Source: Microbacterium paulum
GTDB lineage: Bacteria > Actinomycetota > Actinomycetes > Actinomycetales > Microbacteriaceae
Assembly: GCF_015707995.1 (NCBI RefSeq)
Contig: NZ_JAAGRY010000028.1
Span: 1-39,009, forward strand
DNA length: 39,009 nucleotides
Reading direction: 5' to 3'
The position numbers and the translations under genes were made by a program. Numbering within the stretch: position 1 is the first letter of the stretch; each line of letters begins with the position of its first letter. This document shows positions 31,133 to 38,948 of the stretch, piece by piece. Under the pieces are notes generated by a model that was given only the letters and a program-made list of their open reading frames with translations, was not told where the DNA came from and made no database searches.

Positions 31133-32040
31133 GCACCTACGACGCCGACCACGCCCTCGAGGCGCTGAGCCTGCTCGACACGGTCGACCTCGCGGGACTG
31201 AACGCCGAGGCCGAGCTGCAGACCCGCGTCGACCGCAAATACCTCGTGCCGCTGAGCGACCTCGCCGGCGTCATCGACGCCCTGCCCGCCGGCACGCGTG
31301 TGCTCGACCTCGGCGGCGAGCGCTCGCTGCGCTACGCGTCGCAGTACTTCGACACCCCCCGCCTCGACAGCTATTTCGGCGCCGTGCACGGTCGGCGCCG
31401 CCGCTTCAAGGTGCGGGCGCGCAGCTACCTCGACTCGGGCGGAGCCTTTCTCGAGGTCAAGACGCGCGGCGCCCGCTCCGCGACGGTCAAGGAGCGCGTG
31501 CCGGTCTCGCTCGACGCGACCGCCGACGCTCTCGACGACGACGCGGTGTCGTATGCGACCGAACTGCTGACCGACGCCGGCATTCCGGGCGCCGCGGGGC
31601 TCGCGACCGCGCTCGTGCCGGTGCTCGTCACCCGCTACCGCCGCACGACGTTGCTGCTGCCCGCCTCAGATGACAGCGGACCCTCCCGCGGCACGATCGA
31701 CACCGAGCTCTTGTGGCTCACCGGCACCGGCGAGGGCGGGCGGATGCTGCGACTTCCGAACCGGGTGATCGTCGAGACCAAGTCGGGGCAGCGCGCCGGC
31801 GCCCTCGACCGCGAGCTGTGGCGCCGCGGGCATCGCCCCGCGACGGTGTCGAAGTACGGCACCGGCATGGCGGCCCTGCACCCCTCGCTCCCCTCGAACC
31901 GCTGGAACCGCGTGCTCGCGCGCCACTTCGCCCGGGCATCCATCAGCTCTGTCAGCGCGACGAAACCCACCGACCTCGACGCGGGCGCTGCGGCGCTCCG
32001 CCGACGCGAGGCACGGCGCGCTCTGGCGTCGGCGCGGTGA
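31129..32040 (+). CDS. VTC-domain protein (polyphosphate polymerase-like)
   Basis: 303 aa. The tunnel-fold signature is readable: basic residues in RVDRKYLV (R33, R36, K37), RRRRFKVRARSY, the acidic/basic strand FLEVKTR, ATVKERVPV and late strand NRVIVETKSG with a catalytic-type Glu and Lys. Known: VTC domains polymerise or bind polyphosphate using ATP and divalent metal. Coupled by ATGA to the DUF4956 membrane protein, so it is probably tethered at the membrane. No signal peptide of its own. Whether it makes or only senses polyphosphate cannot be told from sequence. Confidence 0.85.
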   Translation: MSTYDADHALEALSLLDTVDLAGLNAEAELQTRVDRKYLVPLSDLAGVIDALPAGTRVLDLGGERSLRYASQYFDTPRLDSYFGAVHGRRRRFKVRARSYLDSGGAFLEVKTRGARSATVKERVPVSLDATADALDDDAVSYATELLTDAGIPGAAGLATALVPVLVTRYRRTTLLLPASDDSGPSRGTIDTELLWLTGTGEGGRMLRLPNRVIVETKSGQRAGALDRELWRRGHRPATVSKYGTGMAALHPSLPSNRWNRVLARHFARASISSVSATKPTDLDAGAAALRRREARRALASAR

Positions 32041-32087
32041 GGCACCGGCCGTGTTGCTAGCACGCCGCCCGCCCGCGCGACAAGCCC

Positions 32088-32117
32088 TTGCCGGGCCTCG
32101 CCGGGAGCTCGTAACGT
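32088..32117 (+). promoter_or_regulatory. candidate promoter of the small CsbD-like gene
   Basis: TTGCCG (32088-32093), an 18-bp spacer and TAACGT (32112-32117) resemble a housekeeping -35/-10 pair, about 37 bases before the ATG at 32155, leaving a normal leader with its ribosome binding site. Confidence 0.4.
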
Positions 32118-32154
32118 CGAAGGTGAACCACTTCCCCGGCTGAGAGGAAACGAC

Positions 32155-32358
32155 ATGGGATTTCTGGACGATGCGAAAGACGCCGCTGAGACGGCCGGCC
32201 GCAAGATCAAAGAGGCCTACGAAGACACCGCCGACCGCATCGGCGACAAGGTCGACGAGGTGAAGGCCGACCACGAGGTCAAGAAGGCCGAGGCCGAGCG
32301 CGAATCGGTCGAGAAGAAGAACGAGGTCAAGGCGGAGCTCCGCGGCGACAACGAGTGA
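32155..32358 (+). CDS. small CsbD/LEA-like hydrophilic protein
   Basis: 67 aa, nearly all charged helix: KDAAETAGRKIKEAYEDTADRIGDKVDEVKAD followed by heptad-like KKAEAERESVEKKNEVKAEL. This is the look of stress-induced CsbD- or LEA-like proteins in actinobacteria; it should be soluble and extended. GAGAGGAAA upstream fixes the start. Followed by a terminator. Expression under osmotic or envelope stress would be usual for such proteins, but no sigma-B-type promoter is evident. Confidence 0.75.
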   Translation: MGFLDDAKDAAETAGRKIKEAYEDTADRIGDKVDEVKADHEVKKAEAERESVEKKNEVKAELRGDNE

Positions 32359-32417
32359 CCGTCACCCCGGCCGTGCCGGGCTGATACCCCTCGGTGAGGT
32401 CTCACCGGGCGAATGTG

Positions 32418-32447
32418 AAGGGCCTTGGAGAGTGCTCCGGGGCCCTT
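32418..32447. terminator. terminator hairpin between convergent genes
   Basis: AAGGGCC (32418-32424) pairs with GGCCCTT (32441-32447), with inner GGAG/CTCC; TTT follows on the plus strand. A second perfect dyad, CGGTGAG-GT-CTCACCG, lies at 32392-32407. They separate the CsbD-like gene from the aldose epimerase operon end. Confidence 0.75.
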
Positions 32448-32486
32448 TGCGCTGCCCCGGCGGCCGGGGCACCCGGGATCCCCGGC

Positions 32487-33437
32487 CTACAGCGCGGCGA
32501 TCCGCCAGGATGCCTCCGCCACCTCGCCCGCGGCGAGCGAGATGAGACCGGTGGCGAAGCCGTAGCGGCTCGCGTTGAAGGCATCCGGCGCGCACGTCAT
32601 CGGCTCGACCGCGAGGCCCGCACGGTGGAACGGCTGCGCCGGGCCGCCGGGCAGATCGGCGGTGTGCACCTGCACCCAGGGGCACGCGGCATCCCACGAC
32701 ATCAGCACGCCGGTGCCGCTCGGGTCGGTCAGTCGCACCGTCGCGACCCCGTCTGAGCCCCGGTCGAGGTCGGTGTACGCGTGGTCGATCTGTGCGGCGC
32801 CGAGCACCCGCGGCGCGCGCCAGTCGAAGCGGGCGGGGTCGTGCTCGGCCACGTCCTGCAGCGCGACGGGCGCGAGGCGATCGGGCGTCACCTCGAGCAC
32901 GCGGGCGGCGGGCAACTCGAACGTCCACTCGTCGAGCGGGGCGGGGCCCGCCACGAGGTAGGGGTGCGGGCCGGTGCCGAACGGCGCGGCTTCCACGCCC
33001 ACGTTCCGCGTGCGCACGGTCTGCGTCAGGCCGTCGGCGCCCAGGCGGAACGTCGTCTCGACGCGCAGATGCCACGGGTACGAGGTCTGCGGCACGATCT
33101 CGGCGGCGAGGGTGACGGATGCCTCGCCCTGCGCCACGACGGCGAAGTCGAGCCACCCGGCGAGCCCGTGCAGGGCGTGGCCGCGCTGCGGTTCGGTGAG
33201 GGCGAGTTCGAACTCTCGCCCGTCGAACGTGTAGCGCCCGTCGACGACGCGATTCGGCCAGGGCGCGAGGATCGCGCCGCGGAACCCGGGGCGCACCTCG
33301 TCGGCGTCGAACGGCACGACGAGGTCGCGCCCCTCGTGCCGCAGAGTGCGCAGCGACGCCCCGATGCTCGCGACGTCTGCCGTGTAGCCGCCGAAGCGGA
33401 GTGCGGACTGCGAGCCGGAGCGGGGCGTGGAGGTCAT
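32487..33437 (-). CDS. aldose 1-epimerase family protein
   Basis: 316 aa. Galactose-mutarotase-like beta sandwich: VASIGASLRTLRHEGRDLVVPFD, LAPWPNRVVDGRYTFDGREFEL, RGHALHGLAGWLDF (catalytic-type His), FGTGPHPYLVAG (second His) and LAVEPMTCAPDAFN (catalytic-type Glu). It interconverts alpha and beta anomers of sugars in the cytosol. GAGGAT upstream supports ATG 33437. It is the last gene of a minus-strand run after the alcohol dehydrogenase and sulfurtransferase; the grouping may be convenience rather than a pathway. Confidence 0.9.
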   Translation of the reverse strand: MTSTPRSGSQSALRFGGYTADVASIGASLRTLRHEGRDLVVPFDADEVRPGFRGAILAPWPNRVVDGRYTFDGREFELALTEPQRGHALHGLAGWLDFAVVAQGEASVTLAAEIVPQTSYPWHLRVETTFRLGADGLTQTVRTRNVGVEAAPFGTGPHPYLVAGPAPLDEWTFELPAARVLEVTPDRLAPVALQDVAEHDPARFDWRAPRVLGAAQIDHAYTDLDRGSDGVATVRLTDPSGTGVLMSWDAACPWVQVHTADLPGGPAQPFHRAGLAVEPMTCAPDAFNASRYGFATGLISLAAGEVAEASWRIAAL

Positions 33438-33490
33438 GGATTCATCCTCGCGCATGCCGCCACCCGCATGTTCCAGGGCGCGCGCCGGGT

Positions 33491-34519
33491 TCAGGGCCGC
33501 AGCATCACCTTGAGCGCCTCGCGGCGATCCATCAGCTCGTACCCGGTGGCCGCCTCGTCGAGCGGCAGCTCGACGTCGAAGACGCGCCCGGCAGGCACCG
33601 TGCCGTCGAGGATGCCGGGGAGCAGCCGGTCGATGTACGCGCGCACCGGCGCGACGCCGCCGGTGATCGTGACGTTCCGCGCGAACTGCGCGCGGCCGAT
33701 CGGGCCGTCGGTGTACTGCGGCACGCCCACGCGGGCGATCCGTCCGCCGGCGCGGACGATGCCGAGCGCCTGCTCGAAGGCAGGAAGGTGACCGACGGCC
33801 TCGAGCACCACGTGGCATCCATCGCCCTGCGTCAGCTCGCGCACCGCGTCGATGCCCTCTTCTCCGCGCGCAGCGACGACGTCGGTCGCCCCGAACTCGC
33901 GCCCGAGGTCGGTGCGCGTCTCGTGCCGACCCATCAGGATGATGCGCTCGGCGCCCAGACCGCGCGCCGACAGCACGGCCAGCAGGCCCACTGCACCGTC
34001 GCCGATCACGGCGACCGTCGTTCCCGGACCGGCGCCGCCCGTGAGCGCGGCGTGGAAGCCCGTGCCGTAGACGTCGCTGAGGGTGAGAAGACCGGCGTAG
34101 TGCTCTTCGCCGGCGCTCACCGGATAGAGCGTGCCGTCGGCGAGCGGCGCGCGCAGCAGCTCGGCCTGCGCGCCCTCCGAGCCGAGGCGTGTACGGAGCC
34201 CCGCGACGCGGCACGAGGTCTGCAGCCCCTCGCGGCAGAAGTCGCAGACGCCGCACGAGAACACGAAGGGCACGATCACGAGGTCGCCCGGTTTCACGGT
34301 CGCGACGTCGGTGCCCACCTCTTCGACGATGCCGAGGTATTCGTGGCCCATCGAGGCGCCGTGCGGGTTCGGTTTCATCGAGTGGTAGGGATGCAGGTCG
34401 CTGCCGCACACGCACGTGCGCACGAGCCGCAGCAGGGCGTCGGTGGGCTCTTCGATGCGCGGATCGGGGGCGTCGATCACCCGGACGTCGCCGGGCGCGT
34501 ACATGTAGGCAGCTCGCAT
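33491..34519 (-). CDS. zinc-dependent alcohol dehydrogenase (MDR family)
   Basis: 342 aa. Catalytic zinc ligands in RTCVCGSDLHPYHS and GHEYLGIVEE; structural zinc in CGVCDFCREGLQTSC; NAD(P)-binding AVIGDGAVGLLAVLSARGLGAERI. All ligands are present. It belongs to the medium-chain dehydrogenase/reductase family; the alcohol or polyol substrate is not evident. ATG 34519 has AAGGAG about 12 bases upstream, rather far. It lies between the sulfurtransferase gene (29-base gap) and the aldose epimerase (53-base gap) and is probably co-transcribed. Confidence 0.9.
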   Translation of the reverse strand: MRAAYMYAPGDVRVIDAPDPRIEEPTDALLRLVRTCVCGSDLHPYHSMKPNPHGASMGHEYLGIVEEVGTDVATVKPGDLVIVPFVFSCGVCDFCREGLQTSCRVAGLRTRLGSEGAQAELLRAPLADGTLYPVSAGEEHYAGLLTLSDVYGTGFHAALTGGAGPGTTVAVIGDGAVGLLAVLSARGLGAERIILMGRHETRTDLGREFGATDVVAARGEEGIDAVRELTQGDGCHVVLEAVGHLPAFEQALGIVRAGGRIARVGVPQYTDGPIGRAQFARNVTITGGVAPVRAYIDRLLPGILDGTVPAGRVFDVELPLDEAATGYELMDRREALKVMLRP

Positions 34520-34548
34520 GGTTCCAGTCTGCTCCTTCGCGCGGCGGG

Positions 34549-35388
34549 TCAGGGGCGGTCGCCGGTGGCGACGGGGCGGTCGGGGGTGTTCGACCATTGG
34601 CTCCACGATCCGGGGTAGAGCGCGGCGTCGTAGCCCGCGACGGCGAGCGCCAGAATCTCTTGCGCCGCGCTCACACCCGAGCCGCAATACACCCCGACGG
34701 GCCCGTCGCCGACGCCGAGCGCGGCGAAGCGGGCGCGCAGGTCGGCCGAGCTGCGCAGGCGGCCGTCGGGACCGATGTTCTCGGTCGTCGGCGCGCTCAC
34801 CGCCCCCGGAATGTGCCCCGCGCGGGGGTCGATCGGCTCGGTCTCGCCGCGGTACCGCTCCCCCGCGCGGGCGTCGAGCAGCACACCGTCGGCGCCGGCG
34901 GCGAGCGCCGCGGCCTCGTCGATCGTCAGCTGCGGCAGCTGCCCCGGGTGCAGGGTCGCCGTGCCGGGCTCGGTCGTCTCGTCGCCCGAGGCGACGGGGA
35001 GTCCCGCGGCACGCCAGGCGGCCAGGCCGCCGTCGAGCACGCGCGCGTCGATCCCGGCGTCACGCAGCATCCACCAGGCGCGCGCCGGTCCGAACCCCAT
35101 CGCATCGTCGTAGACGACCACGGTGTCGCCGTCGTCGATCCCCCAGCGACGAACGGATGCCTCGAACGCCGCCGCGCTCGGCAGCGGATGCCGTCCCTCG
35201 GCCGGCTCGCCGTGCGCGGCCAGATCTGCGTCGAGGTCGGCGAACAGCGCACCGGGGATATGCGCCTCGCGATATGCGTCGCCGCCGTGCGGCCCGCCGA
35301 GCCGCCACCGCACATCGAGCACGACGGGCGCCCGCCCGCTGCGCATCAGCTCATCGAGTTCGGCGGGGGTGGTCAGCAGCGCAGTCAT
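34549..35388 (-). CDS. two-domain sulfurtransferase (rhodanese)
   Basis: 279 aa. The N-terminal rhodanese-like domain (VVLDVRWRLGG, HIPGALFADLDADLAAHG) lacks the catalytic Cys (YDDAMG instead). The C-terminal domain has the active-site loop CGSGVSA with C235, as in thiosulfate or 3-mercaptopyruvate sulfurtransferases; CGSGVTA-type loops are typical of the latter. It transfers sulfane sulfur to cyanide or thiols in the cytosol. ATG 35388 fits a leaderless promoter. It is divergent from the MFS exporter; a TGAGGT/ACCTCA palindrome lies between. Confidence 0.92.
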   Translation of the reverse strand: MTALLTTPAELDELMRSGRAPVVLDVRWRLGGPHGGDAYREAHIPGALFADLDADLAAHGEPAEGRHPLPSAAAFEASVRRWGIDDGDTVVVYDDAMGFGPARAWWMLRDAGIDARVLDGGLAAWRAAGLPVASGDETTEPGTATLHPGQLPQLTIDEAAALAAGADGVLLDARAGERYRGETEPIDPRAGHIPGAVSAPTTENIGPDGRLRSSADLRARFAALGVGDGPVGVYCGSGVSAAQEILALAVAGYDAALYPGSWSQWSNTPDRPVATGDRP

Positions 35389-35400
35389 GCCCCGACGCTA
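35389..35400 (-). promoter_or_regulatory. leaderless promoter (-10) of the sulfurtransferase operon
   Basis: TAGCGT on the minus strand (35400-35395), six bases, then ATG at 35388; no Shine-Dalgarno sequence. Confidence 0.45.
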
Positions 35401-35445
35401 CCGCCGAACGGTCGCGGGCGGAGCGCGCATCCGAGATCCGTTCAA

Positions 35446-35460
35446 TGAGGTCTGACCTCA
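35446..35460. promoter_or_regulatory. perfect palindrome in the divergent promoter region (GntR/FadR-like)
   Basis: TGAGGT-CTG-ACCTCA, 6-bp perfect arms. GGTCTGACC-like centres occur in operators of the FadR subfamily of GntR regulators. It lies 46 bases upstream of the sulfurtransferase -10 box and 41 bp (centre to centre) from the MFS start-site palindrome. Confidence 0.45.
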
Positions 35461-35486
35461 GGCTGTACATCTGTGCGTCGAAGGCG

Positions 35487-35501
35487 CATACTTTCAGTAT
35501 G
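35487..35501. promoter_or_regulatory. PadR-type operator overlapping the MFS start codon
   Basis: CATACT-TTC-AGTATG is a perfect palindrome whose right arm contains the ATG (35499-35501). The same CATAC/GTATG words occur in the padR promoter (37814-37833). CATACT also lies six bases before the ATG, so it may double as the -10 box of a leaderless promoter. Confidence 0.6.
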
Positions 35502-37142
35502 ACTGAAGCTCTTGCCGCGACGCCCGCCTCCGCCGATGCGGCCGGCGCTCCCCCGCGCCGCGCCTGGATCGCCCTCGGCGTGCTCGCCGCGGGGCTCGGC
35601 ATGATCGTGCTCGACGGCACGATCGTCGGCGTCGCCCTGCCCGACATCATCGGCGATCTGCACCTCGATCTGACCGAGGCGCAGTGGGTCTCGAGCCTCT
35701 ACGCGGTGCTCCTCGCCGCCCTGCTGCTGTCGACCGGCAAGCTCGCCGACCGCTGGGGGCGAAAGCGGCTCTTCCTCCTCGGCGTCGCCGTGTTCGTCGC
35801 GGCGAGCGCCTGGGCGGCGAGCGCCGACTCGGGCGCCGCGCTCATCTCGGCGCGTGCCGCGCAGGCCGTGGGCGCCGCACTGATCATGCCCTCGACGCTC
35901 TCGACCGTGAACGCCACGTTCCGCGGACGCTACCGCGCCGCCGCGTTCGGCATCTGGGGGGCCGTGATCTCGGGCGCCGCCGCGATCGGCCCGCTCGTGG
36001 GCGGGGCGCTCACCCAGTACGCGTCCTGGCAGTGGGTGTTCTTGGTGAACCTGCCGCTCGGCGCCGCGATCTTCGCGCTCGGCGTGTGGGTCGTGCCCGA
36101 GACGCGCGGCTCGGGCTTTCGCCGCGGCGCCGACGTCGACGGCGCGCTGCTGTCGGCGATCGGCTTCGGCACGCTCGTCTTCGCGATCATCGAAGGGCCC
36201 GACCTCGGCTGGTGGACCCCGAAGGCGGACTTCTCGATCGGCGGCTGGGTGTGGCCGAAGACCGCCGCCGTCTCGATCGTGCCGGTGTGCCTCGCGGTCG
36301 CCGTGATCGCGCTCACCCTGTTCGTCGTGTGGGAACGCCACCGCGAGCGCGTGCAGCGCGATGCCCTGCTCGACCTGTCGCTGTTCCGCCTGCGCACCTT
36401 CTCGTGGGGAAACCTCACCGCGGCGACGGTCGCGGTCGGCGAGTTCGCGCTGATCTTCGTGCTGCCGTTGTACCTCACGGCATCCGTCGGACTGACGATC
36501 ATGCAGACCGGTCTCGTGCTGGCCGCCATGGCGATCGGCGCGTTCGCGTCGGGCGCGGCGGCACGCCACCTCGCCGCGCGGTTCGGCGCCCCCGGCACCG
36601 TGATGATCGGCTTGGCTCTCGAGGTGGTGGGCGTGCTCGCCCTGACGCTCGTGGTCTCGGCGTCGGCCTCGGGGTGGCTGCTCGCCGTGCCGCTGGTCGT
36701 CTACGGCCTCGGGCTCGGCCTCGCGTCTGCCCAACTCACCGGCACGGTGCTGCGCGACGTGCCGGTCGCCGTCAGCGGACAGGGATCGGCGACCCAATCC
36801 ACCGTGCGCCAGATCGGCTCGGCCCTCGGCACCGCGCTCGCCGGCGCCGCCCTGTCGGTCTCGCTCGCGCTGACTCTGCCGCGCGCGCTGGCCGACGGCG
36901 GGGTGAGCGAGCCGCTCGCGACCCAACTCGCCGAGACCACCCGCGTGTCGGCGGGCACGATCATCACCCAGCTGCGCGCGCAGGGGACGGCCAGCAGCCT
37001 CGGAGCACAGACGGATGCCGCGGTGCAGGCGCTCGCGTCGGGTTTCGCCGAGGCGACGCGCTGGTCGCTGCTGGTTGCGGCGCTCTTCCTCGTGCTGGGT
37101 CTCGTCGGTGCCGTGCGCCTGCGGAGCATCGACCGGCACTGA
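35499..37142 (+). CDS. MFS transporter, DHA2 (14-helix) drug-exporter family
   Basis: 547 aa. It reads as a 14-helix DHA2 exporter: WIALGVLAAGLGMIVLDGTIVGVALPDI (helix 1, motif D1-like), VSSLYAVLLAALLLSTGKLADRWGRKRLFL (motif A), GAVISGAAAIGPLVGGAL (motif C-like, antiporter) and about ten more hydrophobic helices. It should export drugs or metabolites by proton antiport. The ATG at 35499 lies in a palindrome, implying tight repression, probably by the facing PadR protein at 37159-37764 (16-base gap between stops). Substrate unknown. Confidence 0.9.
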   Translation: MTEALAATPASADAAGAPPRRAWIALGVLAAGLGMIVLDGTIVGVALPDIIGDLHLDLTEAQWVSSLYAVLLAALLLSTGKLADRWGRKRLFLLGVAVFVAASAWAASADSGAALISARAAQAVGAALIMPSTLSTVNATFRGRYRAAAFGIWGAVISGAAAIGPLVGGALTQYASWQWVFLVNLPLGAAIFALGVWVVPETRGSGFRRGADVDGALLSAIGFGTLVFAIIEGPDLGWWTPKADFSIGGWVWPKTAAVSIVPVCLAVAVIALTLFVVWERHRERVQRDALLDLSLFRLRTFSWGNLTAATVAVGEFALIFVLPLYLTASVGLTIMQTGLVLAAMAIGAFASGAAARHLAARFGAPGTVMIGLALEVVGVLALTLVVSASASGWLLAVPLVVYGLGLGLASAQLTGTVLRDVPVAVSGQGSATQSTVRQIGSALGTALAGAALSVSLALTLPRALADGGVSEPLATQLAETTRVSAGTIITQLRAQGTASSLGAQTDAAVQALASGFAEATRWSLLVAALFLVLGLVGAVRLRSIDRH

Positions 37143-37158
37143 GCCGCTCCGCGCGGGG

Positions 37159-37764
37159 CTACGCCGGGGCGCCCGCGCCGACCTTCGCGGGGCGCCCGCG
37201 CTTGGGCTTGTCGCCCGATAGGGCGAGCGCCATCGCGTGACGCGGGCGCGCGGCGAGGCGCCCGGCAGCATGATCGATGAAGCGCACCTCGGCTTCGGCG
37301 GCGAAGACCATGGACTCGTTGACGAGCGACCAGGCGAGCGCTTCGGGGCCGTCGGGGTCGGCGCCGGGGTAGGCCGCGCGGCGCAGCTCGTGCAGGTGCG
37401 CGAGCGAGGCCACGCGCTGCGCATGGATGACGTCGGCGACATCGACCCCCGGCAGGGTCGCGGCGACGGCGAGCTTGATCGCCAGCTCGTCGCGCGTCCC
37501 GCCCGAGCGCGAGACGGGCGACGCGAGCCAGCCGGCCACCTCGGCCGACCCTGCGGCCGTGATGGCCCAGTAGACATGCCCCTCGGCATCCGGCTCGCCC
37601 TTTTCGACGAGTCCGTCACGCTCGAGACGCTCGAGGGTGTTGTAGATCTGGCCGACGTTCAGCGGCCACGTCGAACCCGTGCGGCGGTCGAACTCGGCGC
37701 GCAGCTGGTAGCCGTAGCACGGCCCCTGATCGAGGATCGCCAACAGGCTCTGGCGCACCGACAT
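37159..37764 (-). CDS. PadR-family transcriptional repressor
   Basis: 201 aa. Winged-helix N-terminus: SVRQSLLAILDQGPCYGYQLRAEFDRRTGSTWPLNVGQIYNTLERLERDGLVEKGEPDAEGHVYWAITAAG, with the PadR hallmark GYQL and IYNTLERLE. A C-terminal helical domain (ELAIKLAVAATLPG...VIHAQRVASLAHLHELRRAAY) mediates dimerisation, and a basic GRPAKV tail may touch DNA. GGAG upstream of ATG 37764. Known: PadR proteins repress neighbouring efflux genes and release them on drug binding. Inferred: it represses the MFS gene and itself through matching palindromes at 35487-35501 and 37814-37833. Confidence 0.92.
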   Translation of the reverse strand: MSVRQSLLAILDQGPCYGYQLRAEFDRRTGSTWPLNVGQIYNTLERLERDGLVEKGEPDAEGHVYWAITAAGSAEVAGWLASPVSRSGGTRDELAIKLAVAATLPGVDVADVIHAQRVASLAHLHELRRAAYPGADPDGPEALAWSLVNESMVFAAEAEVRFIDHAAGRLAARPRHAMALALSGDKPKRGRPAKVGAGAPA

Positions 37765-37813
37765 CGCTTCTCCGCTCCCGAATCCGGCGCACGGCCCGGA
37801 ATCTGATTTTCGA

Positions 37814-37833
37814 GTATATGCATACCGGGTATG
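37814..37833. promoter_or_regulatory. PadR-type operator upstream of padR
   Basis: GTAT-ATGC-ATAC (37814-37825) overlaps CATAC-CGG-GTATG (37821-37833), giving three alternating half-sites about 50 bases upstream of the padR ATG. The CATAC/GTATG words are the same as at the MFS start. Confidence 0.55.
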
Positions 37834-37874
37834 TCGAGCGGCGCCCGGGCGGCTCGCCGCCGGGTGACGCTCGC

Positions 37875-38948
37875 TCAGTCGAGCCGCAGGCGCACGGCGA
37901 GCGCGGCCGCCGTGCCGATGGCGGCGCCGACGAGAGTGTCGACGACCCGCTCGAAAGCGAGGGGCATCGAGGCGGCATCCCCGGTCGCGGCGCCGATGAT
38001 GAGGAGAACGAGCGGGGTGATGAACACGAGCGCGAGCGCGTAATGCCGCACGACGACCAGTTCGATCGCGAACTGCAGCAGGCCGAGCACGACGCCGAGC
38101 GCCCAGACCGGCAGGGGCAGAAAGGCCAGCACGAGGTAGAGCGCCGCGCCGACCAAGGTGCCGGCGGTGCGATGGATGCCACGCGTCGCGGCGTCGCGGC
38201 GGCCGACCGGCATGCCCACCACGGCGAGGCCGCTGCAGACGATCCAGTACGACCGGTGGGGATCGACGATGACCGCCGCCGCGACGCCCACGACCGCGAC
38301 GATCGCGGCGCGGGCGGTCAGCGTGCGCGCGACGGCGCCCCAGCGCCGCGGGAACAGTTCGCGCAGCGCCCGCGCCGGCTCGCGGCGGTAACGCGGCATG
38401 ACGAGCGGCACCGCGACGAGCAGGCAGGCGAACACCGACGAGCCGGCGACGACCGCGAGGTAGACCCAGGGATCGACGGCGCGCACGCCGTCGCGCAACC
38501 CCGTCACCTGCGCCGACAGGCCGAAGACGAGCACGAAGAAGATCGGCCCGGGCGGGCCGAGCGACACCCAGCCGACGGCAGCGGCGGATGCCACGGTCAG
38601 CACGAGCACGCCGACGAGCACCACGGCCGAGCCGCCGCCCGCGGCGAGCACGCCCGCGGCCGCACACGCGAAAAGCGCCAGAGAGACGAGCGGGGCGAAT
38701 CTCGCGCGCTCGCGCGGTCGCAGCCACCCGCCGTAGATGACGGTGAACGCGCCGGTCGCCGCCAGCAGCGCCAGCCGGTCGTAGCCGAGCGCCGCGAGCA
38801 CCACGATCGGCACCGTCATCGCGAGCGCCGCCTGCAGCGCGAGCGGCCAGCGCTTTCCGCGCGCGGGGCCGAAAGTGCGAAGGCTCTGCGCGACGTGCCG
38901 GGCCTCGGCGCGCACCCGCTCGGGCAGGGTCGAGTTGTCGGCGCTCAC
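37875..38948 (-). CDS. FUSC-family membrane protein
   Basis: 357 aa. Two clusters of hydrophobic helices: LALQAALAMTVPIVVLAALGYDRLALLAATGAF, LVSLALFACAAAGVLAAGG, VLVGVLVLTVASAAAVGWV and IFFVLVFGLSAQVTG in the first half; AAIVAVVGVAAAVIV, GTLVGAALYLVLAFLPLPVWALGVVLGLLQFAIELVVV, LALVFITPLVLLIIGA and RVVDTLVGAAIGTAAALAV in the second. HRSYWIVCSGLAVVGMPVGRRDAATRGIHRTAGTLVG is the FUSC (aromatic acid exporter/fusaric acid resistance-like) signature. GTG 38948 starts it; GAGAAT lies six bases upstream. Possible export of aromatic compounds, unproven. Nothing is recognisable in the remaining 61 bases. Confidence 0.88.
   Translation of the reverse strand: MSADNSTLPERVRAEARHVAQSLRTFGPARGKRWPLALQAALAMTVPIVVLAALGYDRLALLAATGAFTVIYGGWLRPRERARFAPLVSLALFACAAAGVLAAGGGSAVVLVGVLVLTVASAAAVGWVSLGPPGPIFFVLVFGLSAQVTGLRDGVRAVDPWVYLAVVAGSSVFACLLVAVPLVMPRYRREPARALRELFPRRWGAVARTLTARAAIVAVVGVAAAVIVDPHRSYWIVCSGLAVVGMPVGRRDAATRGIHRTAGTLVGAALYLVLAFLPLPVWALGVVLGLLQFAIELVVVRHYALALVFITPLVLLIIGAATGDAASMPLAFERVVDTLVGAAIGTAAALAVRLRLD

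Noticed and set aside
35442..37619. 725-codon minus-strand open frame opposite the MFS gene
   Set aside because: Arg/Glu/Gly-rich antisense artefact of a G+C-rich gene; the plus strand encodes 14 membrane helices.
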